NCBI GenBank assembly: GCA_028870845.1
Contig: JAGWOR010000003.1
Coordinates: forward strand, 31,339-95,338
Reading direction: 5' to 3'
DNA length: 64,000 nt
DNA from: Gammaproteobacteria bacterium
GTDB taxonomy: Bacteria; Pseudomonadota; Gammaproteobacteria; Natronospirales; REEB76
Shown: positions 9,712 to 18,489 of the stretch, piece by piece
Layout of the letters: each line of letters opens with the position of its first letter
How positions within the stretch are numbered: position 1 is the stretch's first letter
Translations under genes and position numbers: made by a program
The notes under the pieces: generated by a model
Told to the model about the DNA's origin: nothing
Seen by the model: the letters and a program-made list of their open reading frames with translations, nothing else
Database searches by the model: none

Positions 9712-9847
9712 GGATTCAATCTCCGCATTAGTTTTTGAATATTCAGGCAGGGTGTTTACGGCGTGCGCAGTAATAAACGTAAGCATACTTCAACTGAAGA
9801 CCACAAACATAGCCAGCACACCGGCCAAGCGCACTTGGGCCGCATTT

Positions 9848-12340
9848 TTAACCGGTACGCTTGACGTTGTTGCGGCTCATACGTATGGCGCTTGCGAACT
9901 CCATACCGGTCTGGAACCTGGCCTCCGAATCTTTCTGTAAGGCGCGTTCCACCACCTCTTTGAGGCGCACCGGGATATCCGGCCGCAGGAATGTCACGTC
10001 AGGAGGTGCGGCATTGGAAATCTTGAACATCAGTCCGGTCAGGGATGGCGCATCAAATGGCAATTCGCCACGCAGCAGCTGATAGAGAGTCACGCCAAGG
10101 GAATACAGGTCGCTGCGTCCGTCCACTTTTTTGCCGGCCACCTGTTCCGGCGACATGTAGGACGGGCTGCCCAAAATGGTTCCGGAACGCGTGCGCGCAG
10201 CGTTGATGAGGGAGGCCACGCCGAAATCAGTGATTTTGAGCTGACCGGTCCTGCGGTCATACATGATATTCGCGGGCTTGATGTCGCGATGCACCACCTG
10301 GCGGCTGTGGGCGTATTCCAGGGCTTCCGCGATCTTCACGGTCACGGCCATGACTTCTTCCACAGGCAATAGATTTCCAGTGGTTGTGTAGTGCTCCAGC
10401 GATTCACCAGTCAGGTAATCCATGGCTATGTATGCCAACTCCTGGTCCTCGCCCACGTCATAGATGGTGACGATGTTCGGGTGGTTGAGCCGCCCCGCGG
10501 TCTCCGCCTCGCGGAAAAAACGCTGCGAAACCTGCTGCTGGAGCTCGCCCTGGAATTCATCCTTGATGGACAGGGTCTTGATGGCAACGGTACGGTTGAT
10601 TTTCTGGTCCCTGCCCAGATACACCACGCTCATGGCGCCGCGTCCCAGTTCCCGAAGCAGTTCATAACGACCCAATACGGGTTTTTGCAGCCCGTTTTCC
10701 GGCAATGAAATCTGCGATCCGCGGCGCCGGGTGATGGTCGTCTGGCCGTCCAGGGCCTGTAATTTCAGCAGGCGGTCTTCCACATCGCCGAAGCCCGGCA
10801 CCAAGCGTTTCATTTCGGTATACACCTCGATGGCAGATGCGTAGCGCCGGTGCCGTTCGTGTTCGTGGCCCAACTGCAGAAGATTTTTGTACAAATCGCC
10901 GGACGGCGTGCACTTGACGTATTGCGCCAGCGCCTCGTCGAAGCGACCCAGCGCCTGATAGGCCAAGGCCAGTTGCCGGCTGGTCTCGGAAAATTCCTCC
11001 CGCGAAACTCCATGACGGTCAATTAGATAACGCTCGGCAAGTATCAACGCGTGACCGGCAATCAGAAACAGCGCCGGCAGGGTCAAGGGCAGCCATAGCC
11101 CGCGGGCAATCAGCGGAATAAACTCGCCGTTTACCAGCGCCACCAGCAGCAGCACACTGGCGGCGGCCCCCAGCCAGACACGCATGCGTGGGACCGCCAG
11201 CAACAAATAAGCCCCCAGGAGCAGCACCAGCAACGCGCGCAGCCACCAAGCCCAAAATGGCGTGGCTATGAGGTCGCCGTTGAGGATACTTGAAACCATA
11301 CCGGCTGCATCCAGTGTCCGCGCTTTTGCGATGCCGGTGGTCAACCCCACGATTACAGCCTTGCCGGTGAGGTTTTCACCTGGAACCCTGTCTACGAGCA
11401 CGTCATCCACCGGATATACGGGAATGGCATCGTGATTGCGTCCGACCGCGTATCTGCGCGGTCGCACCTGCATATACTGGTCCGTGAACAGATAATCATC
11501 CCCCAGGCGGATACCGCCGGTAGCCTGCGGAATGATGTCACTGCGTTTCAGTCCCAGATCACGCGCCGCCACCAACAAAGCGAAACTGGGAAACAGCTGG
11601 CTGCCTTCACTGACGATCAACGATTCGGCGCCATTCGCGGAAGCTGACGGCAGAAAGCCGATGCCCTGGGCCGCCTGCCCAAGACTGGCGAGTGGTGCGC
11701 GCATCCGCACCCGAACAGGATTGAAAAAAATATTGGCAATGCTGGTCTGATCCGGCTGCGCCAAGTTCATCTTGAATACCAGCCACGCCGGCAGCACGTC
11801 GGCCTCGGAGCTGGTGCCGGCGCCACCGCCAGCGGACAAGATCACATTCCCGGCATTGCGGATGCTGTCCGCGAAAGCCGCGTCCGTTGCCAGCGAAGTC
11901 TGAGATTGGGTGAGCAATGCCTTGGCTTCGGAATCCCTGGTGAGCGCGCGCAGCATGGAAAGGCGTTGCAAGTAATCCAAGGCGGTGGAATTCTGTGGGT
12001 TGTCGAACGACGGCACGAAGGCAATGACACGGGCCTTGTCGGCAGCCAGCCGTGCAGTCAAATCCGCCAGCAGATTGCGCTGCCAGGGCCAGGCGCCGTG
12101 TTTATCCAGGGCGACGGCATCGATTCCCACCACTGCCACGTCGGCATTTGGAGTATGCGGCGGCATCAGCCACATGCCTGCTTCGTAGGTCGACTGTTCC
12201 AGTCCCTGACCGGACCGCATAACGGCCGCAGCCGCCAGCAACAGCGTGATCAGAATGCCGACTAGCCACGTTATCCGGGTACGTGCCACGTTATACCTGC
12301 ATAGAAAACTGGCCGCGGGCCCCGCCGCCGGCAGCGACAT
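9848..12340 (-). CDS. CHASE2-domain Ser/Thr protein kinase with TPR-like linker
   Basis: 830 residues. An N-terminal helix (about 23-41) leads to a periplasmic CHASE2 sensor (about 45-355), three membrane helices (364-436), a TPR-like helical stretch (450-525) and a cytoplasmic Hanks-type kinase (559-825). Kinase motifs are complete: P-loop GRGAMSVV, Lys588 in VAIK, HRDIKPAN (684-691), DFG (705-707), SPE (730-732). It should therefore be an active receptor kinase; ligand and targets are unknown. Start is uncertain: ATG at 12340 has no ribosome site and lies 10 bases from a TATAAT (12351-12356), whereas the in-frame GTG at codon 18 (12289) has an AGG upstream. It follows the SRPBCC gene by 66 bases. 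Confidence 0.88.
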   Translation of the reverse strand: MSLPAAGPAASFLCRYNVARTRITWLVGILITLLLAAAAVMRSGQGLEQSTYEAGMWLMPPHTPNADVAVVGIDAVALDKHGAWPWQRNLLADLTARLAADKARVIAFVPSFDNPQNSTALDYLQRLSMLRALTRDSEAKALLTQSQTSLATDAAFADSIRNAGNVILSAGGGAGTSSEADVLPAWLVFKMNLAQPDQTSIANIFFNPVRVRMRAPLASLGQAAQGIGFLPSASANGAESLIVSEGSQLFPSFALLVAARDLGLKRSDIIPQATGGIRLGDDYLFTDQYMQVRPRRYAVGRNHDAIPVYPVDDVLVDRVPGENLTGKAVIVGLTTGIAKARTLDAAGMVSSILNGDLIATPFWAWWLRALLVLLLGAYLLLAVPRMRVWLGAAASVLLLVALVNGEFIPLIARGLWLPLTLPALFLIAGHALILAERYLIDRHGVSREEFSETSRQLALAYQALGRFDEALAQYVKCTPSGDLYKNLLQLGHEHERHRRYASAIEVYTEMKRLVPGFGDVEDRLLKLQALDGQTTITRRRGSQISLPENGLQKPVLGRYELLRELGRGAMSVVYLGRDQKINRTVAIKTLSIKDEFQGELQQQVSQRFFREAETAGRLNHPNIVTIYDVGEDQELAYIAMDYLTGESLEHYTTTGNLLPVEEVMAVTVKIAEALEYAHSRQVVHRDIKPANIMYDRRTGQLKITDFGVASLINAARTRSGTILGSPSYMSPEQVAGKKVDGRSDLYSLGVTLYQLLRGELPFDAPSLTGLMFKISNAAPPDVTFLRPDIPVRLKEVVERALQKDSEARFQTGMEFASAIRMSRNNVKRTG

Positions 12341-12367
12341 GATGGATCATATTATATGTTAACTACT

Positions 12368-12381
12368 GACGGGAACCCGTC
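12368..12381. promoter_or_regulatory. Short palindrome next to a TATAAT, upstream of the kinase gene
   Basis: Six-base arms GACGGG and CCCGTC are separated by two bases, 12 bases from a perfect TATAAT on the minus strand (12356 down to 12351). No recognisable -35 hexamer lies at the right spacing, and the palindrome falls near the -35 position, which would suit an operator for an activator or repressor. It also lies just after the SRPBCC stop codon, so a weak transcript-end hairpin is the alternative. Low confidence. Confidence 0.3.
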
Positions 12382-12406
12382 TTCCAAACATGGCGCCGTC
12401 AGGCTA

Positions 12407-12850
12407 TCAACGCCGGGCTTCGGCGCGTTTTTTGAGGGCCCGATTGAATTCCGCGAATTCATCCTCGCTTGGCAGTGAAAACCAGCGTTGCAATAAAAAC
12501 GCGAGGGTCCCGCCGATTTCCTCGGATTGGCGGATGCGGGTATGGCCGCCGAACAGGTATTCCAGCATGAAGCCGTGTTCACGGTCGAACAATCCCGGCA
12601 CCAGCGTCTGTTCCAGCCAGCGAAACACTGTAGGCGGCGTCACCTGTAACACCTCCGGACTGCATACCCGCAGGTTGCCGTCAGCGGATTTTTGCACGAT
12701 CTGCAACTTAGAACCCGGTACTGCTATGCCTTCAATGGTAATCAGGTAGCTGCTCCACTTTGGATAGCTGCTGAAATCCATGAGCACATCCCAGACGGTT
12801 TCCGGAGGTGCAAGAATGTCGATACTCGCCTTGACGCTGCGTTTCATCAT
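12407..12850 (-). CDS. SRPBCC (START/Bet v1-like) family protein
   Basis: 147 residues from the ATG at 12850. The ATGATGA at this point gives a four-base overlap with the stop of the preceding gene, so an upstream in-frame ATG at 12892 inside that gene is less likely. The fold is visible as an initial strand (SVKASIDILAPPETVWDVLMDF), the SYPKWSS helix motif and a late amphipathic helix (residues near 120-145). SRPBCC proteins bind hydrophobic ligands in a cavity; this one resembles the polyketide-cyclase/dehydrase-like group without showing catalytic residues. It is the last gene of the run that begins with the PQQ-type dehydrogenase. Confidence 0.8.
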   Translation of the reverse strand: MMKRSVKASIDILAPPETVWDVLMDFSSYPKWSSYLITIEGIAVPGSKLQIVQKSADGNLRVCSPEVLQVTPPTVFRWLEQTLVPGLFDREHGFMLEYLFGGHTRIRQSEEIGGTLAFLLQRWFSLPSEDEFAEFNRALKKRAEARR

Positions 12851-13287
12851 TTGCGTGCATCCATGTGAGGCTGCATGAGGCAGCTTATCCAATTCCGCAG
12901 ATTGCGCCCTGCATTCACCGCCAGTACCAGGGCAAAACCGGCGAAATTGTCAAAATTGCCGCTGATACCGGTTACTGCCATCACCACGATGGTCAGCACA
13001 ACCGGCACCCCCAGATTGAACCATACCGCAGCTGATCTGGCCGGGTATGCATGCGCCGGCTCCAACTCCATGCGCCGCGGGGCCAGTGCGATGAAGACCG
13101 CGGCAAGCAACGGCACGAATGCCAGCAATAACAGTATTGCCGGGTTTGCGTGGACCCTGGGCAGCCACCAGCGGGCCTGCAGAATCACCAACGCCGTGCC
13201 CATGATTCCCAACACAGCTGCCAGCAGTTCCAGTCTCACGGCAGAGATTTGCACGCCGGATTTGCCGGCTGCAGATCGCGCGTTCAT
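12847..13287 (-). CDS. Small four-helix membrane protein, unrecognised
   Basis: 146 residues with about four hydrophobic segments (near 17-40, 51-67, 89-110 and 117-130) and a positively charged C-terminus. No family is recognised. Both ends overlap neighbours by ATGA: its start with the stop of the 13284-13682 gene, and its stop with the start of the SRPBCC gene. Such overlaps imply translational coupling and shared function. An inner-membrane role beside the PQQ-type dehydrogenase, for example in electron transfer or assembly, is only inference. Confidence 0.65.
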   Translation of the reverse strand: MNARSAAGKSGVQISAVRLELLAAVLGIMGTALVILQARWWLPRVHANPAILLLLAFVPLLAAVFIALAPRRMELEPAHAYPARSAAVWFNLGVPVVLTIVVMAVTGISGNFDNFAGFALVLAVNAGRNLRNWISCLMQPHMDARK

Positions 13288-13682
13288 AAGTGAAAGTAGC
13301 CGTAGCCAAGGAGTGCCAGTGCTACGAGTGCAAACCCCGCATGCAGCACCACCACCGGCCCCGGCAGCGGCTGGCGGCCGGCGCGGAACCCGAACAGCAG
13401 CAGCCCACCGGTGGCGGTGAGCAGCAACACAACGGTGGCGGCATTCACCGGCATGTTGTGTGGGTAGTGCAAATCATGCGCCACCAGCAGCGCCACCAAC
13501 GTGATGCCGGCGATGCCATGCAGGCTGCTGACTATCAGGGGCAGCTTGCGGCCGCGCATTCCCAAAGTCGCGAACAGCAGCCCAGCGAGCATCACCAGGA
13601 TCAGGAGGAGCAACAACGCTGCAAGCATCATGCAGACACCATCGAGGTGCGCCCATGATAGCGGCCCGTTTTCTGGCTGCAA
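13284..13682 (-). CDS. Small membrane protein with conserved-looking His residues, unrecognised
   Basis: 132 residues; about four hydrophobic helices (near 18-42, 50-68, 78-97 and 106-128). Histidines are found at or near helix ends (HDLHYPH around 69-75, HGIAG, HAGF, FHL at the end), a pattern sometimes seen in haem- or quinone-interacting proteins, but no family is recognised. A start at codon 18 or 19 is possible. It begins 7 bases after the stop of the PQQ-type dehydrogenase gene and overlaps the next gene by four bases, so it belongs to that operon. Confidence 0.65.
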   Translation of the reverse strand: MQPENGPLSWAHLDGVCMMLAALLLLLILVMLAGLLFATLGMRGRKLPLIVSSLHGIAGITLVALLVAHDLHYPHNMPVNAATVVLLLTATGGLLLFGFRAGRQPLPGPVVVLHAGFALVALALLGYGYFHL

Positions 13683-13688
13683 ACCGTT

Positions 13689-14963
13689 TCAGGTGCCTTT
13701 TTTAAAGACCACGCGCCAGACACGTCCATGCTGACTGTCACCTATATAGAGTGCGCCCCCGGGACCCTCGGCCAATCCCATGGGACGGAAACGCGCGCTG
13801 CGGGGTGACGGGATGATTTTTTCGCCGGCGAAACCGTCCGCGAACACCTGATATCCGCCGGCCGGCCGTGCGCCCGTGAACGGCACGAACACCACCTTGT
13901 ACCCGGCTTGCGGCAGCGGCGCCCGGTTCCAGGAGCCATGGAAACTCACGAATGCACCGTTGCGATATGCCGCGGGAAACGCATCGCCGTTGTAGAACAA
14001 CACTGCCTCCGGCGCCCAATGCCCTGGAAACGCCAGAATCGGCTGGCCATAACGGGCGCAATCGCCGGTTTCTTTGCCATCGCCGCCGTATTCCGGCTCC
14101 AGCAACAGTTTTTTCTGCAGCTGGTCGTAGTAACAGTAGGGCCAGCCGAAATTCTCACCGCGCTTCACCAGCATGAATTCTTCCGCCGGCAATTCAGCGC
14201 TCTGCGCTTCGCTGTAGAGTTTCGGCCAGTTGCCGTACAGCTGGTCGCGGCCCATCTGCAATGCATACAGGAAACCGGCCTGTTTGTTCCAGGTGATGGC
14301 CACCGCATTGCGGATGCCGGTGGCATAACGGCCGCCGTCCTTGCCGAACACCTGGTTGAGCTTGTCCGCATCGAACTCCCAGATACCGCCGTGCTGGGCC
14401 AGCAGCGGACAGGGATTGATGCCAGGAGATCCCGCCACCCGGTCCTGATGCTGGCAGGCGTTGGAGGGCGCACCCACGTTCACGAACAGGTGGCCGCTTT
14501 GGTCGAAAGCCATGGTTTTGGCGGAATGCTCGTGCTGTACCGGGAAACCACTGACCACCACCTGGGGCTTCGGATCCGGCAGCAGCCGGCCAGGCACCAG
14601 CTTGTACCGCAGAATTTCGGTATCACTGGCAAAGTACAGGTAGCCATCGTGAATGCCGATGCCGGTGCCCACATCGGCGCCGAAATATTTAATCACGTCC
14701 GCGTGGCCCTTATGCTTGGTGTCGCGCAGTGCCGCGATGCCACTTCCGTCATGCAGCGACTGCAGGGCCACGTATACATCGCCATTACTGTTGACCGCCA
14801 GATGCCGGGCCACGCCCAGATTATCGGCGAATACCGTGGCACAGAAACCCGCCGGCAAATGGATGCCGCCGTTGCCGGCATCGCATGTGGCAGCAACAGC
14901 CGCATGTGGCCAACAAAAATTCAAGGCCACCAGCATCAATGTGCTCAACCAAATAGTGCGCAT
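13689..14963 (-). CDS. Periplasmic PQQ-type glucose/sorbosone dehydrogenase-like protein
   Basis: 424 residues with a signal peptide (about 1-24, ending AVAA). The mature protein is a six-bladed-propeller type: LPAGFCATVFADNLGVARH near the N-terminus, ENFGWPYCYYD in the middle, FVSFHGSWNR and a final GALYIGDSQHGRVWRV blade closure, matching the glucose/sorbosone dehydrogenase family. Enzymes of this family oxidise aldoses or sorbosone in the periplasm with PQQ; some members lack PQQ-binding and are not enzymes. No pqq biosynthesis gene lies in the window. It heads a tight four-gene run with two membrane proteins and an SRPBCC protein. Confidence 0.85.
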   Translation of the reverse strand: MRTIWLSTLMLVALNFCWPHAAVAATCDAGNGGIHLPAGFCATVFADNLGVARHLAVNSNGDVYVALQSLHDGSGIAALRDTKHKGHADVIKYFGADVGTGIGIHDGYLYFASDTEILRYKLVPGRLLPDPKPQVVVSGFPVQHEHSAKTMAFDQSGHLFVNVGAPSNACQHQDRVAGSPGINPCPLLAQHGGIWEFDADKLNQVFGKDGGRYATGIRNAVAITWNKQAGFLYALQMGRDQLYGNWPKLYSEAQSAELPAEEFMLVKRGENFGWPYCYYDQLQKKLLLEPEYGGDGKETGDCARYGQPILAFPGHWAPEAVLFYNGDAFPAAYRNGAFVSFHGSWNRAPLPQAGYKVVFVPFTGARPAGGYQVFADGFAGEKIIPSPRSARFRPMGLAEGPGGALYIGDSQHGRVWRVVFKKGT

Positions 14964-15046
14964 GGATCACCTGTTAATTAATGATTCAGCTATAAGGTTT
15001 GGCTAATCTACAGCTCGTCACAGCCGACACAAACTGAATCTGGAAA

Positions 15047-15622
15047 TCACTGGATGGTGAACGATACCAGAGTGGATCGAAGTTCCGCTGGTGAGAGCTC
15101 AGCTGGCTTAAAGCTGGTCGACATGCAATTGGTGATGTCCGGGTCTTGCAACGAAGTGCTGTTATAGCAAACGATTCCGCCCACGACTTCGTAATTACCT
15201 GTTGGCACCAGTTGGTTATTAGAGTCAAGCTGATCCCACCCAATAGTGAAATTTGCTGAACCAGGCGCGAAGTTTTGCAGTGATACGCCAACTATATTGC
15301 AATGATACCCAGATGATGCCCACAAGAGATTGGCGACCGGTGTTGAGGTCCCCGCCTTGACCACCACGAAGGCAGCTTGGTTGATGCATGTTTGCATGTA
15401 TAACGGCTGGTTAGTACTCGTGCGGTTGCGCACCGTAAGCACAAACTGAATGGCTTCACTCTGTGAAAACGTTGTGGCGGGATTGCCGTTGGCATCCTCC
15501 ACAGCAAGGGTGGTGACAAAGGCCGGTGATGTGGAGCTGCTGCTACTGTTCTGGCACTGGCTGTTGCCCAGCAGCAGAATGGCGGCAAGAACCAGCGCTG
15601 CCACACGCATGAGCTTGCCCAT
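15047..15622 (-). CDS. Exported BsuPI-like protein, paralogue A
   Basis: 191 residues. The N-terminus is a signal sequence with a Cys at position 23 (LLLGNSQCQN), similar to a lipoprotein signal but with Gln rather than Gly/Ala/Ser just before Cys. After a Ser/Thr-rich linker comes a beta-sandwich-like domain with TFSQSEAIQFVLTVRNRT, then VPTGNYEVVGGIVC, reminiscent of BsuPI-type domains (surface Ig-like modules also called intracellular proteinase inhibitor). A strong GAGGGGG site lies upstream of the ATG. It is a tandem paralogue of the next gene upstream. Role unknown. Confidence 0.75.
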   Translation of the reverse strand: MGKLMRVAALVLAAILLLGNSQCQNSSSSSTSPAFVTTLAVEDANGNPATTFSQSEAIQFVLTVRNRTSTNQPLYMQTCINQAAFVVVKAGTSTPVANLLWASSGYHCNIVGVSLQNFAPGSANFTIGWDQLDSNNQLVPTGNYEVVGGIVCYNSTSLQDPDITNCMSTSFKPAELSPAELRSTLVSFTIQ

Positions 15623-15705
15623 AAAGCACCCCCTCGATGCAGATAAAGGCTATTACTAACAGTATAGTACGGATAACCGGGTGGGGGATGTCCGGGGAGA
15701 TCAGC

Positions 15706-16308
15706 TTACTGAATGGTGAACGGCTCCAGGGTGGAGACGAAGACAGTCGGCACCAGTTGGTCTGAACTCAGGCTGCCGGCGGGCATGCAGTTGGTGGCCG
15801 AGGTTGAACTGGAGGAACTGGAAGAACTGCTGGAGCTGCTGTTGTTGCAGGTCAGTCCGCCGATCACCTCATAGGATCCCGTGGGTACCTGCTGGCCGCT
15901 GTCATTCGACTGGTTCCAGGTGACGGTGAACGTCTGGGTCTGGCCGGCATTGATGGTGAGAGTGGTTGTGTTTTGGGAAAACTGCTGCTGGTTTACCGAC
16001 CAGGTCCAGACTTCGTTGGCGGTGCCGCTCTGCACCACTTCGAAGTTGTATTGCTGTCCCGTGCTGAAGGAAATCGTCTGGTTTGATGTGCTGCGGTTGC
16101 GTACGCTCAACACGAATTGAATGTTTGTGGCCGACAAGAAAGTGCTGGTGGGATTGCCGTTGGCATCCTCCACCGCCACGGATGTGACAAACACCGGCCC
16201 GTCGGAACCAATGCCATTGGTGGTGCTGGTGTTTTGGCACTGGGTAGCGCCCAACAGCAGCCAGGTGCAGACACCGATGCCGGTAACGCGCGTGAACAGC
16301 TTCAACAT
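15706..16308 (-). CDS. Exported BsuPI-like protein, paralogue B with a poly-serine run
   Basis: 200 residues from the ATG at 16308, chosen because a signal sequence begins there (MLKLFTRVTGIGVCTWLLLG) and AGGA lies about 9 bases upstream. Like paralogue A it has ATQCQN at the end of the signal and shares VAVEDANGNP, IQFVLSVRNR and VPTGSYEVIGG, plus the final FTIQ. Between the two conserved Cys residues near the C-terminus it has 12 consecutive serines encoded by mixed TCC/AGT/AGC codons, where paralogue A has a short normal loop. Duplication and later divergence are evident. Surface or periplasmic binding role is possible but unproved. Confidence 0.75.
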   Translation of the reverse strand: MLKLFTRVTGIGVCTWLLLGATQCQNTSTTNGIGSDGPVFVTSVAVEDANGNPTSTFLSATNIQFVLSVRNRSTSNQTISFSTGQQYNFEVVQSGTANEVWTWSVNQQQFSQNTTTLTINAGQTQTFTVTWNQSNDSGQQVPTGSYEVIGGLTCNNSSSSSSSSSSSSTSATNCMPAGSLSSDQLVPTVFVSTLEPFTIQ

Positions 16309-16408
16309 GGAATGTGGTCCTGCACGCCGGTGCATGCCGGCATAATGCACAGATTATAAACCTCCGGTTTGCGCTCCGATGTGCCGCCGGATACGCAAAA
16401 TCCGTTAT

Positions 16409-16440
16409 TTGACAAGCCATTCCACACGATCCGGTAAGAT
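16409..16440 (+). promoter_or_regulatory. Possible sigma-70 promoter for the antiporter-purT pair
   Basis: A TTGACA at 16409-16414 matches the -35 consensus exactly, and TAAGAT at 16435-16440 is the best -10 candidate, but the spacer is 20 bases, longer than usual. It lies 25 bases before the antiporter start, which has a GGGAG ribosome site. Weak support. Confidence 0.3.
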
Positions 16441-16464
16441 GGGCAGCCAGGGAGACGCCTTGCC

Positions 16465-18489
16465 ATGGAATACACCACCCTACGTTCCATTCTGATCCTG
16501 CTGGCTGTTGCGGTGCTGGTGGTGGCGGCGCTTAAACGCGTGAAGCTGCCCACCATCATCGCCTACCTGGCCACGGGTTTTTTGGTTGGGCCCCACGGTC
16601 TTGGCTGGATCTCAGATACCGCAAACACCCGGGCGCTGGCGGAATTCGGCGTGGTGTTCCTGCTGTTTACCCTGGGCCTGGAATTCTCCCTGCCGCGGCT
16701 CATCGTCATGCGCAAGGCGGTGTTCGTGCTGGGCGGGCTGCAGGTATTGCTCACCACCGCCGGTACCGCGCTCATCGCCTGGCTGTTCGGTGCCCGCTTG
16801 CCAATGGCAATCGTAATCGGCGGTGCCTTTGCCCTGTCTTCCACCGCCATTGTGGTGAAACAGCTGGCCGAACAGAACGAAATCAACCTGCAGCACGGAA
16901 GACTGGCCATTGCTGTACTGCTGTTCCAGGACCTGGCGGTCATTCCCTTCCTGATCCTGATTCCGGGCCTGGCCCATGGAATCGACACGCACTTCGCCAC
17001 CCAATTGGTGTGGGCCTTCGCCAAGGGCATGCTGGCGGTGATCATTATCCTGGCTTTCGGCCGTTGGCTGTTGCGGCCCTTGTTCCACCAGATTGCCACT
17101 ACCCGTTCCGCGGAACTGTTCACCCTGGCGGTGCTGCTGTTCACGCTGGCGGCCGCCTGGAGCACGGCGGCACTGGGGTTGTCACTGGCACTGGGGGCTT
17201 TCCTGGCGGGAATGATGCTGGCCGAGACCGAGTACCGTCACCAGGTGGAAGCCGACATCCGCCCGTTCCGCGATATCCTGCTGGGCTTGTTTTTCGTCAC
17301 CGTCGGCATGCTGCTCAATCCCCAAACCATGATGAACCATGGCTGGTTGCTGATCGCAAGCGTGATTGCACTGATGCTGTTCAAGACCGTCTTGGTCACG
17401 CTGCTGGCGTGCTTTCTGGGCAGCGACCGTGCAAGCGCGCTGCGCACCGGCATGGCACTTAACCAGGGCGGCGAATTCGGTTTTGCCTTGCTGGCGCTGG
17501 GGCTGTCGCAAGGCGTGATCCGCCCGGCGCACGCGGAATTCGGTTTGGCGGTGATCGTGATCAGCATGCTGGCAAGTCCCTTGTGCCTGCGCTATAGCGG
17601 TGTTTTGGCTGCGCGCCTGTTTCCCCGGGATGAATCCGCGTCCGAACATGACCGGCTGCAGCACGATATCGGCCAGCAGCAGTTGCAGTTGGAAAACCAT
17701 GTACTGCTCATCGGCTATGGACGCGTCGGGCAGAACGTGGCGCGCTTCCTGGAGCCCGCGGGTTTCCAGTTCGTGGCCCTGGATCTGGACCCGGTGCGAG
17801 TCAAACATGCCCGTGAAGCCGGCGACCCGGTGTATTACGGCGACGGCACCAATCCGGCGGTGCTCAAGGCCGCAGGCTTGGAACACGCACGCATCGTGGT
17901 GATCACTTACTTCAGCATCCCGGTGGCATTGAAAATACTCGCACACGTGAAAAAGATGCGGCCCGACATTCCGGTGCTGGTTCGTACCCGCGACGATGCG
18001 GAACTGGAAAAGCTCATGCAGGCGGGCGCCACCGAAGTGATTCCCGAGACCATGGAATCGAGCCTGATGGTGGCTTCACACCTGTTGCACCTGCTGGGTA
18101 TGCCCATGCGCGAGATCCTGCACAAAGTCCAGGAGGTACGCAGCCACCGTTACAGCCTGCTGCGCAGCGTATTTCGCGGACAGGATGCCCTGCCCATCGA
18201 CCCCAGCCATGCATTCCGCGAACAGTTGTTCACCATCACGCTCACTCCCGGCGCTTATGCCATCGGTAAAAGCATCGGCGAACTGAACCTCAGAGCCGCC
18301 AAAGTGGTGGTGACGGCATTGCGGCGCGAAGGCGTGGTCGGGCGCCAGCCGCCTGCGGATACCGTTCTCAAGGAGGAGGACGTGATGGTACTCTGGGGCC
18401 GGCCCGAGGACCTGGAAAACGCCGAGGAAATCCTGTTGCGCGGCGCGGGCTCCAAACCACGTGCCTTGAAAGACAAAGAAACGGCATGA
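16465..18489 (+). CDS. CPA2 cation:proton antiporter with RCK domains (KefB/KefC/YbaL type)
   Basis: 674 residues. Residues 1-385 carry about 12 membrane helices with the family motifs VGPHGLG (41-47), TLGLEFS and FQDLAVIP (154-161). A TrkA-N (RCK) nucleotide-binding domain follows (410-530) with GYGRVGQ (417-423) and a conserved acidic residue at the second strand end (LDLD, 439-442); a TrkA-C domain occupies 580-660. It should exchange K+ or Na+ for H+ across the inner membrane under nucleotide control. KefB/C act against electrophiles, but the glutathione-site residues cannot be verified here. It overlaps purT by four bases (ATGA). Confidence 0.9.
   Translation: MEYTTLRSILILLAVAVLVVAALKRVKLPTIIAYLATGFLVGPHGLGWISDTANTRALAEFGVVFLLFTLGLEFSLPRLIVMRKAVFVLGGLQVLLTTAGTALIAWLFGARLPMAIVIGGAFALSSTAIVVKQLAEQNEINLQHGRLAIAVLLFQDLAVIPFLILIPGLAHGIDTHFATQLVWAFAKGMLAVIIILAFGRWLLRPLFHQIATTRSAELFTLAVLLFTLAAAWSTAALGLSLALGAFLAGMMLAETEYRHQVEADIRPFRDILLGLFFVTVGMLLNPQTMMNHGWLLIASVIALMLFKTVLVTLLACFLGSDRASALRTGMALNQGGEFGFALLALGLSQGVIRPAHAEFGLAVIVISMLASPLCLRYSGVLAARLFPRDESASEHDRLQHDIGQQQLQLENHVLLIGYGRVGQNVARFLEPAGFQFVALDLDPVRVKHAREAGDPVYYGDGTNPAVLKAAGLEHARIVVITYFSIPVALKILAHVKKMRPDIPVLVRTRDDAELEKLMQAGATEVIPETMESSLMVASHLLHLLGMPMREILHKVQEVRSHRYSLLRSVFRGQDALPIDPSHAFREQLFTITLTPGAYAIGKSIGELNLRAAKVVVTALRREGVVGRQPPADTVLKEEDVMVLWGRPEDLENAEEILLRGAGSKPRALKDKETA

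Noticed and set aside
15798..15846. CTGGAA-like repeats considered as a microsatellite or CRISPR-like array
   Set aside because: They encode the serine run of paralogue B in frame with mixed codons; no spacers or regular unit.
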